Assembly (NCBI RefSeq): GCF_001295845.1
Contig: NZ_LJIC01000046.1
Location: 20,670 to 84,669 of the forward strand
Length of the DNA stretch: 64,000 nucleotides
DNA from: Rhodopseudomonas sp. AAP120
GTDB lineage: Bacteria > Pseudomonadota > Alphaproteobacteria > Rhizobiales > Xanthobacteraceae
Reading direction: 5' to 3'
The notes beneath the pieces were generated by a model. That model saw nothing but the letters and a program-made list of their open reading frames with translations, did no database searches and was not told where the DNA came from. How positions within the stretch are numbered: position 1 is the first letter of the stretch; each line of letters begins with the position of its first letter. Positions 36,260 to 44,730 of this stretch are shown here, in pieces. The position numbers were made by a program, and so were the translations under genes.

Positions 36260-37066
36260 ATGCCCGGCAGCGTGATCATCGCGGCGATCTCCAGCGACAT
36301 CGGCGTCCGGCTGGCTCAGCTGTATCGCGCGCAGGGCCATGAGGTGATCGGCACGTATCGGTCGAGCGACAACCTCGCCGAGCTGACGGCCGATGCCGGC
36401 ATTCATCTGGTGCATTGCGACCTCGCTGACGCCGCCAGCGTGCGCGGCGCGGCGGCGGAGATCGCGGCGCTCGGCAAGCCATGGGCGCGGCTGATCAGTG
36501 CTGCCGGGCAGTTGGCGCCGATCGGCGGCTTCTTCGGTCGAGATTTCGACGACTGGGCGGCGTCGCTGTCGCTGAATTCAGTCGCGCAGATGCGGCTGCT
36601 GCATGCGCTGTATCCGCATCGCGATCAATCGTCGCCCGCGAAGGTCGCGTTCCTGGTCGGCGGCGGCATCAACGGCCCGTTCCGCAACTACTCGGCCTAT
36701 TGCCTCGGCAAGGTGATGCTGGTGAAGCTGTGCGAGCTGCTCGACGACGAGTATCCCGACGTCCACGCCATCGCGGTCGGCACCGGCTGGGTCAATACCA
36801 AGATCCATCGGCAGACCGTCGAGGCCGGCGACGACGCCGGAATCAATCTGCGCCGGACGATGGAATTTCTCGACAGCGGCCAGCAGGGCACGACGATCGA
36901 GGACATCTTTGGCTGCATCGAATGGGCATTCAAGGCCGGCCGCGCCGCCACCAGCGGCCGCAATTTCTCGGTGGTGCACGACGGCTGGCGGGGTGGCGGC
37001 GAGGCGCTGGTCGCGCGGCTGACGGCCGATCCCAACATCTACAAGCTACGCCGGCACGGCAATTGA
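36260..37066 (+). CDS. SDR-like oxidoreductase with degenerate cofactor loop
   Basis: 268 aa; the ATG directly follows the stop of the previous gene. The fold is SDR (DLADAASV, SAAGQLAPIGGFF, catalytic YCLGK in SAYCLGKVMLVKLCELL). The nucleotide-binding TGxxxGxG loop reads IAAISSDIG and keeps only the last Gly, so NAD(P) binding may be altered. The C-terminus (TSGRNFSVVHDGWRG) is typical for SDRs of surface-sugar loci. Probable ketoreductase or epimerase in the pathway. Confidence 0.82.
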   Translation: MPGSVIIAAISSDIGVRLAQLYRAQGHEVIGTYRSSDNLAELTADAGIHLVHCDLADAASVRGAAAEIAALGKPWARLISAAGQLAPIGGFFGRDFDDWAASLSLNSVAQMRLLHALYPHRDQSSPAKVAFLVGGGINGPFRNYSAYCLGKVMLVKLCELLDDEYPDVHAIAVGTGWVNTKIHRQTVEAGDDAGINLRRTMEFLDSGQQGTTIEDIFGCIEWAFKAGRAATSGRNFSVVHDGWRGGGEALVARLTADPNIYKLRRHGN

Positions 37067-37094
37067 GCGAAGCCGTTTGCGCCAGGAGGTTCGC

Positions 37095-38894
37095 GTGAAG
37101 CTCTCCGACTACGTCATCGATTTCCTCGCGCGGCGCGGCGTCACGCATGTGTTCGGCATCTCCGGCGGCGCCGCGGTGCATCTGTTCGATTCCGCCGCGA
37201 AGCATCCGGACGTCACGCCGATCTTCCCGCAGCACGAGCAGGCCGCGGCGATCGCGGCCGACGGCTATGCGCGCGCCACCGGCAAGCTCGGCGTCGCCAT
37301 CACCACGAGCGGTCCCGGCGCCACCAATCTGCTGACCGGCGTGTGCTGCGCGTACTACGACTCAGTGCCGACGCTGATGATCACCGGGCAGGTGGCGACG
37401 CATCGGCTCAAGGGCCAGAACGACGTCCGCCAGCTCGGCTTCCAGGAAACCGACGTGCCGTCGATCTTCGCCACCGTGACGAAGTATGCGGTGCAGATCA
37501 GCGATCCGGCGACGATCCGCTATCATCTGGAGAAGGCGTACTACCTCGCCTTCGAAGGCCGGCCGGGGGCGGTGCTGATCGATCTGCCGGACGATCTACA
37601 GCGCGCCGAGATCGACCCCGACGCGCTGGCGTCGTTCGTGCCAGAGGCGCAGATCGCCACCAGCGACCTCGACGCCGAAATCGCCACGCTGCTGCCGGTG
37701 ATCGCGCAGGCGAAACGGCCCGTCGTCGTGCTCGGCGGCGGGCTGTCGACGCCGCGGATCGGCGCGGCGCTCGATCAGCTGGTCGATCGGCTCGGCATGC
37801 CGGTGCTCACCACCTGGGCGGCGACCGATCTGATCGCGCACGACCATCCGCTGCGCGTCGGGCCGTTCGGCGTGTACGGGCCGCGGCTCGGCAATTTCGC
37901 GATCCAGAATGCGGACCTCGTTCTGTGCCTCGGCAGCCGGCTGTCGCAGAACGTCACCGGCGGCATCCTGCCGTCGTTCGCGCGCGAGGCGACGATCGTG
38001 ATGGTCGATGCCAGTCGCGGCGAGATGGACAAGTTCGACAGCCGCGGCATCCGCATCGCCACGCGGATCGAAGCGCGGCTCGACGCCTTCGTGCCGAAGC
38101 TGCTGGGTGCGCTCGAGGCCGCGCCGCCGCGTGCCGATTGGCTGGCGAAGATCGCGCATTGGCGCGGCGCACTGCCCGATGATCGCCCGGGCCCGGCCGG
38201 CGCCAATGCCGGGCACGTCGATGCTTATGACTTCGTCGACAAGCTCAGCGATGCCGCGCCGAGCGACGAACTGATCTATGTCGACACCGGCGGCAATCTG
38301 ACCTGGACCTGCAACGGCTTCCGCATCAAGCGCGGCCAGCGGCTGATCTCGGACTGGAACAACACCGCGATGGGCTACGCGCTGCCGGCCGCGATTGGCG
38401 CCGCCGTGCAGGCCAAAGGCGGCGTGACGTGTATCATCGGCGACGGCGGGCTGATGCTGACGCTCGGCGAGCTGGCGCTGCTGGCGCGGCACCGGCTGCC
38501 GCTGCGGCTGTTCCTGTTCAACAATCACGGCCACGGCATCCAGAAGCAGACGCTGGAGACCTGGCTCGACGCCAACTACGTCGGCGTCGATGCGCCGAGC
38601 GGGCTGTCCTTCGTCGATTTCGCCAAGGTCGCCGAGGCGATGGACCTGCCGGTCGTCACCATCAGCCGCAGCGGCGACATCGCGGCGCAGCTCGCCGATG
38701 TCTATGCGCGCAAGGGGCCGGTGTTCTGCAATGTCGAGATCAACCCGGCGCAGAAGTTGTACCCGGTGTTGAAGTTCGGCGCGCCGCTGGAGAGCCAGCT
38801 GCCGTCGATCGATGATGAACTGATCGCGCGCGAGATGATCGTCGCGCCTTACAAGGCGGCGCCGCCGAGTCAGAGCGGCGGGGCGGGGGTGTGA
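37095..38894 (+). CDS. Acetolactate synthase-like ThDP enzyme
   Basis: 599-aa three-domain ThDP enzyme of the AHAS/POX family. It has the catalytic Glu48 (FPQHEQAAAIAADGYARATG), a middle domain with VLGGGLSTPR, and the ThDP/Mg motif GDGGLMLTLGELALLARH...LFNNHG (about 451-480). A perfect AGGAGG (37084-37089) five bases before the GTG at 37095 fixes the start. No regulatory (IlvH-like) subunit gene is near and it lies in a sugar operon, so amino-acid synthesis is unlikely. YerE, which adds a two-carbon unit to a ketosugar in yersiniose synthesis, is a homologous precedent. Last gene of the operon. Confidence 0.9.
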   Translation: MKLSDYVIDFLARRGVTHVFGISGGAAVHLFDSAAKHPDVTPIFPQHEQAAAIAADGYARATGKLGVAITTSGPGATNLLTGVCCAYYDSVPTLMITGQVATHRLKGQNDVRQLGFQETDVPSIFATVTKYAVQISDPATIRYHLEKAYYLAFEGRPGAVLIDLPDDLQRAEIDPDALASFVPEAQIATSDLDAEIATLLPVIAQAKRPVVVLGGGLSTPRIGAALDQLVDRLGMPVLTTWAATDLIAHDHPLRVGPFGVYGPRLGNFAIQNADLVLCLGSRLSQNVTGGILPSFAREATIVMVDASRGEMDKFDSRGIRIATRIEARLDAFVPKLLGALEAAPPRADWLAKIAHWRGALPDDRPGPAGANAGHVDAYDFVDKLSDAAPSDELIYVDTGGNLTWTCNGFRIKRGQRLISDWNNTAMGYALPAAIGAAVQAKGGVTCIIGDGGLMLTLGELALLARHRLPLRLFLFNNHGHGIQKQTLETWLDANYVGVDAPSGLSFVDFAKVAEAMDLPVVTISRSGDIAAQLADVYARKGPVFCNVEINPAQKLYPVLKFGAPLESQLPSIDDELIAREMIVAPYKAAPPSQSGGAGV

Positions 38895-38955
38895 GGCGGG
38901 GGCTGCCGATCGGACACCTTCTCCAACCTTGCGGCGCTTACCACACGCACTGAGT

Positions 38956-39060
38956 CCTCATCCTGAGGAGCTCGGCGAAGCCGGGCGTCTCGAAGGATGG
39001 CCGACGCATTCCCTGTGGCCCATGGTTCGAGACGGCGCTACGCGCCTCCTCACCATGAGG
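38956..39060. repeat. Palindromic intergenic repeat, second family
   Basis: Ends CCTCATCCTGAGGAGC and CTCCTCACCATGAGG are inverted, with inner GGCGTCTCGAAGG and GGTTCGAGACGGCG arms. This differs from the GTCATTGCGAG family and resembles a dispersed repeat of Bradyrhizobium/Rhodopseudomonas genomes. It lies between converging genes, where it may also terminate transcription. Confidence 0.75.
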
Positions 39061-39132
39061 TTGTGCTTGCTGTGATGTGTTACCAACCAACCTGATTCTT
39101 GACGCTGAGACCAATGGGCGTCAAAGACGTGG

Positions 39133-39155
39133 ATGGCCGGGACGAGCCCGGCCAT
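39133..39155. repeat. GGCCGGG hairpin repeat
   Basis: ATGGCCGGG-ACGAG-CCCGGCCAT: nine perfect pairs and a five-base loop, in the context CGTGG...GACGAC that marks another dispersed hairpin repeat of related genomes. It may terminate the operon on the plus strand. Confidence 0.7.
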
Positions 39156-39235
39156 GACGACATGAAAACGATTGTTCGTCGCGTCAGTTAGGAGTGTGCC
39201 GTGGCTGGCGCGCTGCTCAGGGGCTGGCGCGCTGC

Positions 39236-41371
39236 TCACCGCGTCCCGGGTAGCACCGCCTTCGCGTCCGCCGGCGTGGCGCACCAGCGGTGCCACATGG
39301 TGCGGTAGGCGTCTTCGACGGCGCGGGTGTAGGCGACGGGGCCGCAGCGCTCGACGATGAAGGCAGGCAGGCCGCGGCGGATCGCGCGCAGCTTGTCGTG
39401 GTCGGGCGCGAGCGCGATGGCGACGTAGCGGTCTTCATCGGTGGCGATGAATTCCGGCAGGCCGGCGGCCGACAGGATCGCCGAGCCGACGCGGCTCGCC
39501 ACGGTGTTGCCGAGCTTGCTCACCACCGGCACGCCCATATGCAGCGCTTCCCAGGTCGAGACGCCGCCGGCCTGCGGGAACGGGTCGAGGCCGAGATCGA
39601 TCTCGCGCAGCGTCCGCAGATGATCCTGCCGCGAGGTCGAGCCGAGCAGGGTGATGCGGTCCGCGGCGATGCCCTGCGCGGCGAATTTCTCCAGCAGCGT
39701 CTGGCGCACCGCCGGGTCGTCGATCTGGTGATCCTTCAGGATCAACCGCGATGTCGGATTGCCGGTCATGATCCGGGCCCACACCGCGATCGCGGCGTCG
39801 GACAGTTTGCTGATGCGGTTGAGCGAGCCGTAGGTGAGATAGCCGTTGCGGTCCAGTGGCAGCTCGGGCGAATGCAGCCCGGCCGGCGGCGGCTCGATGA
39901 TCACGATCGACGGCAGATCGTAGATCGCCTCGGCGTAGAACGGCCGCACCTCTTTGGGCACCGCGACCGGATCGGCGAACAGATAGTCGATCACCGGCAG
40001 GCCGGTGCCGGTGGCGTGGCCCCAGGCGGTGACCTGCACCGGCGCCGGCTTGCGGGCGAACACGCGCAGGCGATTGCCGGCGGAATGACCGGAGAGATCG
40101 ATCAGGATGTCGACCTTGTCGGCCCGGATGGTGTCGGCGAGCCGCGCATCGGTCCATTGCGAGCTGTCGCGCCATTTGTCGGCGATGGTCTCGAACGCCT
40201 TGGTCGCCATGTCGGGCACCACCACGCCCGAGTAGCAGATCACTTCGACCTTGCTGCGGTCGTGATGCTCGAGGATCGGCCGGAACGAGAACGCCGCGGA
40301 GTGCTGGCGGAAGTCCGCCGAGACGTAGCCGACCACGAGGCGGCGCTCCGGATCGCGATCGTTGGCGAACGGCGCGGCGTGGGCCTTGTAGAGCCGCGCG
40401 CCGACATGCTGCCACCAGCTCGCGCGCGCCGCCTGCTGCGACTGGAAGTCGGCATCGGAGCAGAAGTCCATCGAGAAGATCCGGCTCGAGATTGCCGGTT
40501 CGTAGTTGGGCTGCAGCGCCAGCGCGCGGCCATGCAGCGCGGTCGCGGTGTCGGCGTCGCCGAGCGTCGCCATGCAGTTGCCGAGCACGGTCAGCGCCGG
40601 CACTGAACTCGGCTCGATCTTCAGCAGCGCCGTGCAGGTCGCCAGCGCGGCCTCGACGTTGCGCATCTGCAGCAGCAGGTCGGCGCGGGCGATGCCGGCT
40701 TCCATCGGCCGCTTGCCGATCTTGAGCGCGCGGTCGTAGCTCGCCAGCGCCTCGTCGAAGCGCTTCAGTTCTTTCAGCGTGGTGGCGCGGTTGATGCAGG
40801 CGACGTCGTGCTGCGGATCGAGCCCGATCGCCTTTTCGTAGCTCACCAGCGCTTCGTCGTAGCGGCCGAGCTTGTGCAGCGCGTTGCCGCGGTCGTTCCA
40901 GGTGTCGGCATGGGTCGGCAGCAGTTCGAGCGCCTTGTCGAGGCTGACCAGGGCATCGTCGAAACGGCCCAGCGTGATCAGCACGTTGCCCCGGTTGGCG
41001 TGGCCGAAGGCGAGCGTGGGATCGAGCGCGATCGCCTTGTCGCAGGCGATCAGCGACTCGTCGTAGCGCCTGGCGGCGTTGAGCACGCTGCCGAGATCGG
41101 AGTGCGCCTGCGCGGATTTCGGATCTTCGATCAGCGCCCGCTTGATCGAGCGGATGCCGGCGTCGTAGTGGCCGCTCTGATATTCGGCGAGGCCGAGGAA
41201 GTGCAGCGCCTGGAAATTGCTCGGGCTCTTCTTCAGCACCTTCTTGTAGAGCGATTTCGCCTCGTCGTACTGGCCGCCCTGATGCAGCACCCGGGCGCGC
41301 ATCAGCATCAGCACCGGCTCGTAGGATTTGTCGTGGGACGAAGAGGTGGCAGAGGCCTTGGTGGGCGGCAT
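39236..41371 (-). CDS. TPR-containing O-GlcNAc transferase-like glycosyltransferase (GT41)
   Basis: 711 aa. The N-terminal half (about 20-300) is a tandem array of roughly eight 34-residue TPRs (YDEALVSYEKAIGLDP-type units). The C-terminal half is a SPINDLY/OGT-type GT-B domain: LVVGYVSADFRQHSAAF, ILIDLSGHSAGNRLRVFARKPAPVQVTAWGHATGTGLPVIDYLFADP, YGSLNRISKLSD, LGLDPFPQAGGVSTWEALHMGVPVVSKLG. Bacterial members add sugars to Ser/Thr of proteins in the cytoplasm. Being next to a Ser/Thr-rich flagellin and a sugar-nucleotide operon, it is the best candidate for flagellin O-glycosylation before export. Divergent from flagellin 2. Confidence 0.92.
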   Translation of the reverse strand: MPPTKASATSSSHDKSYEPVLMLMRARVLHQGGQYDEAKSLYKKVLKKSPSNFQALHFLGLAEYQSGHYDAGIRSIKRALIEDPKSAQAHSDLGSVLNAARRYDESLIACDKAIALDPTLAFGHANRGNVLITLGRFDDALVSLDKALELLPTHADTWNDRGNALHKLGRYDEALVSYEKAIGLDPQHDVACINRATTLKELKRFDEALASYDRALKIGKRPMEAGIARADLLLQMRNVEAALATCTALLKIEPSSVPALTVLGNCMATLGDADTATALHGRALALQPNYEPAISSRIFSMDFCSDADFQSQQAARASWWQHVGARLYKAHAAPFANDRDPERRLVVGYVSADFRQHSAAFSFRPILEHHDRSKVEVICYSGVVVPDMATKAFETIADKWRDSSQWTDARLADTIRADKVDILIDLSGHSAGNRLRVFARKPAPVQVTAWGHATGTGLPVIDYLFADPVAVPKEVRPFYAEAIYDLPSIVIIEPPPAGLHSPELPLDRNGYLTYGSLNRISKLSDAAIAVWARIMTGNPTSRLILKDHQIDDPAVRQTLLEKFAAQGIAADRITLLGSTSRQDHLRTLREIDLGLDPFPQAGGVSTWEALHMGVPVVSKLGNTVASRVGSAILSAAGLPEFIATDEDRYVAIALAPDHDKLRAIRRGLPAFIVERCGPVAYTRAVEDAYRTMWHRWCATPADAKAVLPGTR

Positions 41372-41880
41372 GGGGTGTCCGAATCGGCCTGAGGAATCAT
41401 GCTCTTCGGGCGATCCTACGCACCTCCGAGTCGCTCGTGTAGATCGCGCTGATACTCGGGTCGCGGCGTAAATTATCGATTAACCATGTCGCCGGCCGGA
41501 CGGAGTCTCACCAGTCCCTTAACGGTGGCCGGAAAGCTGCGGCGACGAGCCCGAATCAGGCCCGTCCAGGGACCGCTTGCCGGTGCCCAGGTCCCGCGCC
41601 GCCGCTTCCTGGCATTGAAAAGACACGGATTTTTCCGCCGGGCGGGTCCTTAATCGGCTGTTAACCATATCTTAAAGACCCCTCGGCATAGTCCCCATGC
41701 TCAGGAAGAAGGTAGGCCGAGAATCGGCCGTGCTGATCCGGACCGTGCGCGAGTGCGGCCGAGGTCCCTCTCCAGAACAGGCGTCTAAACACAACCGGCA
41801 AGCGTCGCGGCACTGCCCCGACGCGAGCAGCAGCGTACGACCGAAGTCGTCGCCCAGCGCGGATCAGGAAGGTTTGCACC
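41372..41880. promoter_or_regulatory. Intergenic region upstream of flagellin 2 (509 bases)
   Basis: No gene seen between the divergent OGT-like and flagellin genes. It contains the half-site TTAACCAT at 41480-41487, a perfect CtrA-type box at 41661-41675 (separate entry), a small hairpin GGCCGA-GAA-TCGGCC at 41715-41729, and AGGAAGG shortly before the flagellin ATG. The A/T-rich patch around 41640-41680 is the likely promoter region. Confidence 0.6.
41661..41675 (+). promoter_or_regulatory. CtrA box upstream of flagellin 2
   Basis: TTAA-CCATATC-TTAA is an exact match to the TTAA-N7-TTAA site of the cell-cycle regulator CtrA and includes the TTAACCAT variant. It lies 206 bases before the flagellin ATG, with no gene between. 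Confidence 0.75.
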
Positions 41881-44538
41881 ATGTCTGATGTGGTTCTCTC
41901 GGCAGCGGTTCGCCAGAATCTGCTTTCGCTGCAATCGACCGCTGAATTGCTGTCGACCACCCAGAATCGGCTGGCGAGCGGCAAGAAGGTCAACACCGCG
42001 CTCGACAATCCGACGAACTTCTTCACCGCGGCAGGGCTCGACAGCCGCGCCAGCGACATCAACAACCTGCTCGACGGCATCAGCAACGGCGTGCAGATCC
42101 TGCAGGCGGCCAACACCGGCATCACCTCGCTGAACAAGCTGATCGACACCGCCAAGTCGATCGCCAACCAGGCGCTGCAGTCCAACGTCGGCTACTCCAC
42201 CAAGTCCAACGTCTCGGCGACCATCGCGGGCGCCACCCCGGACGATCTGCGCGGCACCCAGACCTTCGCCAGCGCGACCGCCACCAGCGCCGTGGTCAAC
42301 GATGGCAGCGCCGGCGGCACCAACGGCGTGTCGCTGACCGACACGCTCGGTGGCGGCGTCGGCAGCATCAGCGGCACCGCGATCACCAAGGCGACCGCGG
42401 CGGACGCCACCGCGACCGGCGCCGTGCTCTACACCGGCACCGCGACCGCGACGGCGACCAGCGCCGACTTGATCAGCTCGCTGACCAACGGTTCGACCGT
42501 GACGCCGACCGGCCCGCAGGCCGGCGACTCCATCACCGTCAACGGCAAGACCGTCACCTTCACCACCACGGGCTCGGCCAGCGCCGACAGCAACGGCAAC
42601 TACACGATCGGCATCAACCAGCCGATCAGCGCGCTGCTGGCCACCGTCGACACCATCAACGGCAACACCAGCAATCCGTCGGTGGTCGATGCCAACGGCC
42701 ACATCCAGCTGCACACCGGCACCAACCGGGCGCTGTCGGTCAGCGACTCGACGGGCGGCCTGGTGCTGGCGAAGCTCGGCTTCGGCGCCACCGTCAACGT
42801 CGCGCTCGGCACCGGCGCGGCGACCGCGATCACCGCCACCACCAAGCTGTTCAACTCGGTCGGCGGCCTCGGGCCGGCGATTGCCGACGGCACCACGCTG
42901 ACGGTCAACGGCAAGTCGGTGGTGTTCAAGTCGAGCGATCCGCCGAGCGCCGCGGGCCTGCTCGCCGGCTCCGGCGTGCTCGGCAACATCGTCACCGATA
43001 CGTCGGGCAATTCGACGATCTATATGGGGACGAGCAACACCTTCACCTCGGCCACGGTCGGTGACGTGCTCACCGCGATCGATCTGGCCAGCGGCGTGAA
43101 GACGGCGACGATCTCGGGCGGCGTCGCGACGTTCTCGGCCAACGGCACGCCGTCGCAGCTCAACTCCGGTGCGGTGACGCTGCAGACATCGACCGGCGCC
43201 GATCTCAGCATCACCGGTCCGGCCGATTTCCTCAACTCGCTACGCCTGACCGGCTCGACCGGTCCCGGCCCGGCGACGATCACCGCGACCCGCACCACCA
43301 GCTCGTCCACGATCGGCACGCTGATCGAGGATGGTTCGACGCTGAACGTCAACGGCAAGACCATCACCTTCAAGAATGCGCCGACGCCGACGCCGTCCCT
43401 GACGCATCCGGGTGTCACCGGCCACGTCGAAACCGACGGCCTCGGCAATTCGACCGTGTATCTGCAGGGCGGCACCATGGCCGACGTGCTGACCGCGATC
43501 GACCTCGCCACCGGCGTGCAGACCGCGAAGCTCGCCCAGGGCGGCGCGACGCTGACCACGCAGACCGGCTCGGCGAACTCCTCGCTGTCGAGCGGCTCGC
43601 TGAAGATCTCGACCGGCAGCGCCTCCGACCTGACGATCAGCGGCACCGGCAACGCGATGCTGGCGCTCGGCCTCGCCGGCAACACCGGCACCTCGACCGA
43701 GTTCAAGGCCTCGCGCGCCTCGGGCAGCGGCGGCGTCGCCGGCAAGAGCCTGACCTTCACCTCGTTCAAGGGCGGCTCGCCGGTCAGCATCACCTTCGGC
43801 GACGGCACCGGTGGCACCGTCAAGTCGCTGGCGCAGCTCAACGCCAAGCTCGCCACCAACAACATGATCGCGCAGATCGACGCCAACGGCCTGCTGACGA
43901 TTTCGTCCAACAACGACTACGCGTCGTCGACGCTCGGCTCGGTCGCGGACGGCGGCACGCTCGGCGGCACCATCACGGCGACGCTGACGTTCAGCACGCC
44001 GAACCCGCCGGTCGCCGACGTCACCTCGCAGATGGCGCGCGCCAAGCTGGTCGAGCAGTACAACAACGTCATTCAGCAGATCACCACCACGTCGCAGGAC
44101 GCCTCGTTCAACGGCGTCAACCTGCTGAACGGCGACACGCTGAAGCTGGTGTTCAACGAGACCGGCAAGTCGACGCTGAACATCGTCGGCACCGCGCTCA
44201 GCCCCGCTGCGCTCGGCCTGCCGACGCTGGTGTCCGGCGTCGACTTCATCGACAACGCCGCCACCAACAAGACGCTGGCGGCGCTCAACACCGCGTCCAC
44301 CACGCTGCGCTCGCAGGCGTCGTCCTACGGCTCGAACCTCTCGATCGTGCAGATCCGTCAGGACTTCGCCAAGAACCTGATCAACGTGCTGCAGACCGGC
44401 TCGTCGAACCTGACGCTGGCCGACACCAACGAAGAAGCCGCCAACAGCCAGGCGCTGTCGACCCGTCAGTCGATCGCGGTCTCGGCGCTGTCGCTGGCCA
44501 ACCAGTCGCAGCAGAGCGTGCTGCAATTGCTCAGGTAA
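41881..44538 (+). CDS. Flagellin, large type with hook-IN repeats (copy 2)
   Basis: 885 aa, paralogue of the flagellin at 23028. N-terminus SAAVRQNLLSLQSTAELLSTTQNRLASGKKVNTALDNPTNFF and C-terminus NQSQQSVLQLLR are nearly the same as copy 1. The centre has the same unit pattern (SITVNGKTVTF, TLTVNGKSVVF, TLNVNGKTITF, each followed by a GNSTIYM/GNSTVYL and a DVLTAIDLATGV segment). It differs from copy 1 mostly in the exposed centre. Ser/Thr/Gly-rich and so a likely O-glycosylation target. It has its own CtrA box and terminator and is followed by flbT and flaF. Confidence 0.96.
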   Translation: MSDVVLSAAVRQNLLSLQSTAELLSTTQNRLASGKKVNTALDNPTNFFTAAGLDSRASDINNLLDGISNGVQILQAANTGITSLNKLIDTAKSIANQALQSNVGYSTKSNVSATIAGATPDDLRGTQTFASATATSAVVNDGSAGGTNGVSLTDTLGGGVGSISGTAITKATAADATATGAVLYTGTATATATSADLISSLTNGSTVTPTGPQAGDSITVNGKTVTFTTTGSASADSNGNYTIGINQPISALLATVDTINGNTSNPSVVDANGHIQLHTGTNRALSVSDSTGGLVLAKLGFGATVNVALGTGAATAITATTKLFNSVGGLGPAIADGTTLTVNGKSVVFKSSDPPSAAGLLAGSGVLGNIVTDTSGNSTIYMGTSNTFTSATVGDVLTAIDLASGVKTATISGGVATFSANGTPSQLNSGAVTLQTSTGADLSITGPADFLNSLRLTGSTGPGPATITATRTTSSSTIGTLIEDGSTLNVNGKTITFKNAPTPTPSLTHPGVTGHVETDGLGNSTVYLQGGTMADVLTAIDLATGVQTAKLAQGGATLTTQTGSANSSLSSGSLKISTGSASDLTISGTGNAMLALGLAGNTGTSTEFKASRASGSGGVAGKSLTFTSFKGGSPVSITFGDGTGGTVKSLAQLNAKLATNNMIAQIDANGLLTISSNNDYASSTLGSVADGGTLGGTITATLTFSTPNPPVADVTSQMARAKLVEQYNNVIQQITTTSQDASFNGVNLLNGDTLKLVFNETGKSTLNIVGTALSPAALGLPTLVSGVDFIDNAATNKTLAALNTASTTLRSQASSYGSNLSIVQIRQDFAKNLINVLQTGSSNLTLADTNEEAANSQALSTRQSIAVSALSLANQSQQSVLQLLR

Positions 44539-44553
44539 TCGTCGCGGTGAACG

Positions 44554-44575
44554 GCGAGGGCGTGCGCGCCCTCGC
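44554..44575 (+). terminator. Flagellin 2 terminator hairpin
   Basis: GCGAGGGCG-TGCG-CGCCCTCGC, nine perfect pairs with a four-base loop, 15 bases after the flagellin stop. No T run follows (GTAATCTCC), so some read-through to flbT is possible. Confidence 0.65.
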
Positions 44576-44730
44576 GTAATCTCCGCGATTCGTCGGCCCG
44601 CAACGCTGCACTCGACTTATCGCCCGAAACACGACATTGGATCGCGACGCAAAGCCGGCGCATAACCGGCGCACGGTCGGGCGGGACGATTCGTCCTTGG
44701 TCGCATTCAACGCAATCAAAGGAAAACACG

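Larger units (their letters stand above)
38895..39235. other. 341-base intergenic region made of repeats
   Basis: No gene seen between the end of the sugar operon and the stop of the convergent OGT-like gene. It holds two palindromic repeats (38956-39060 and 39133-39155) and a 17-bp direct repeat, GGCTGGCGCGCTGCTCA, at 39202 and 39222. The second copy of the direct repeat contains the reverse-strand stop codon of the OGT-like gene. Confidence 0.7.

Noticed and set aside
37095..38894. Call as the biosynthetic acetolactate synthase IlvB
   Set aside because: No ilvH or ilvC neighbour; operon context is sugar-nucleotide synthesis, so the housekeeping name would mislead.
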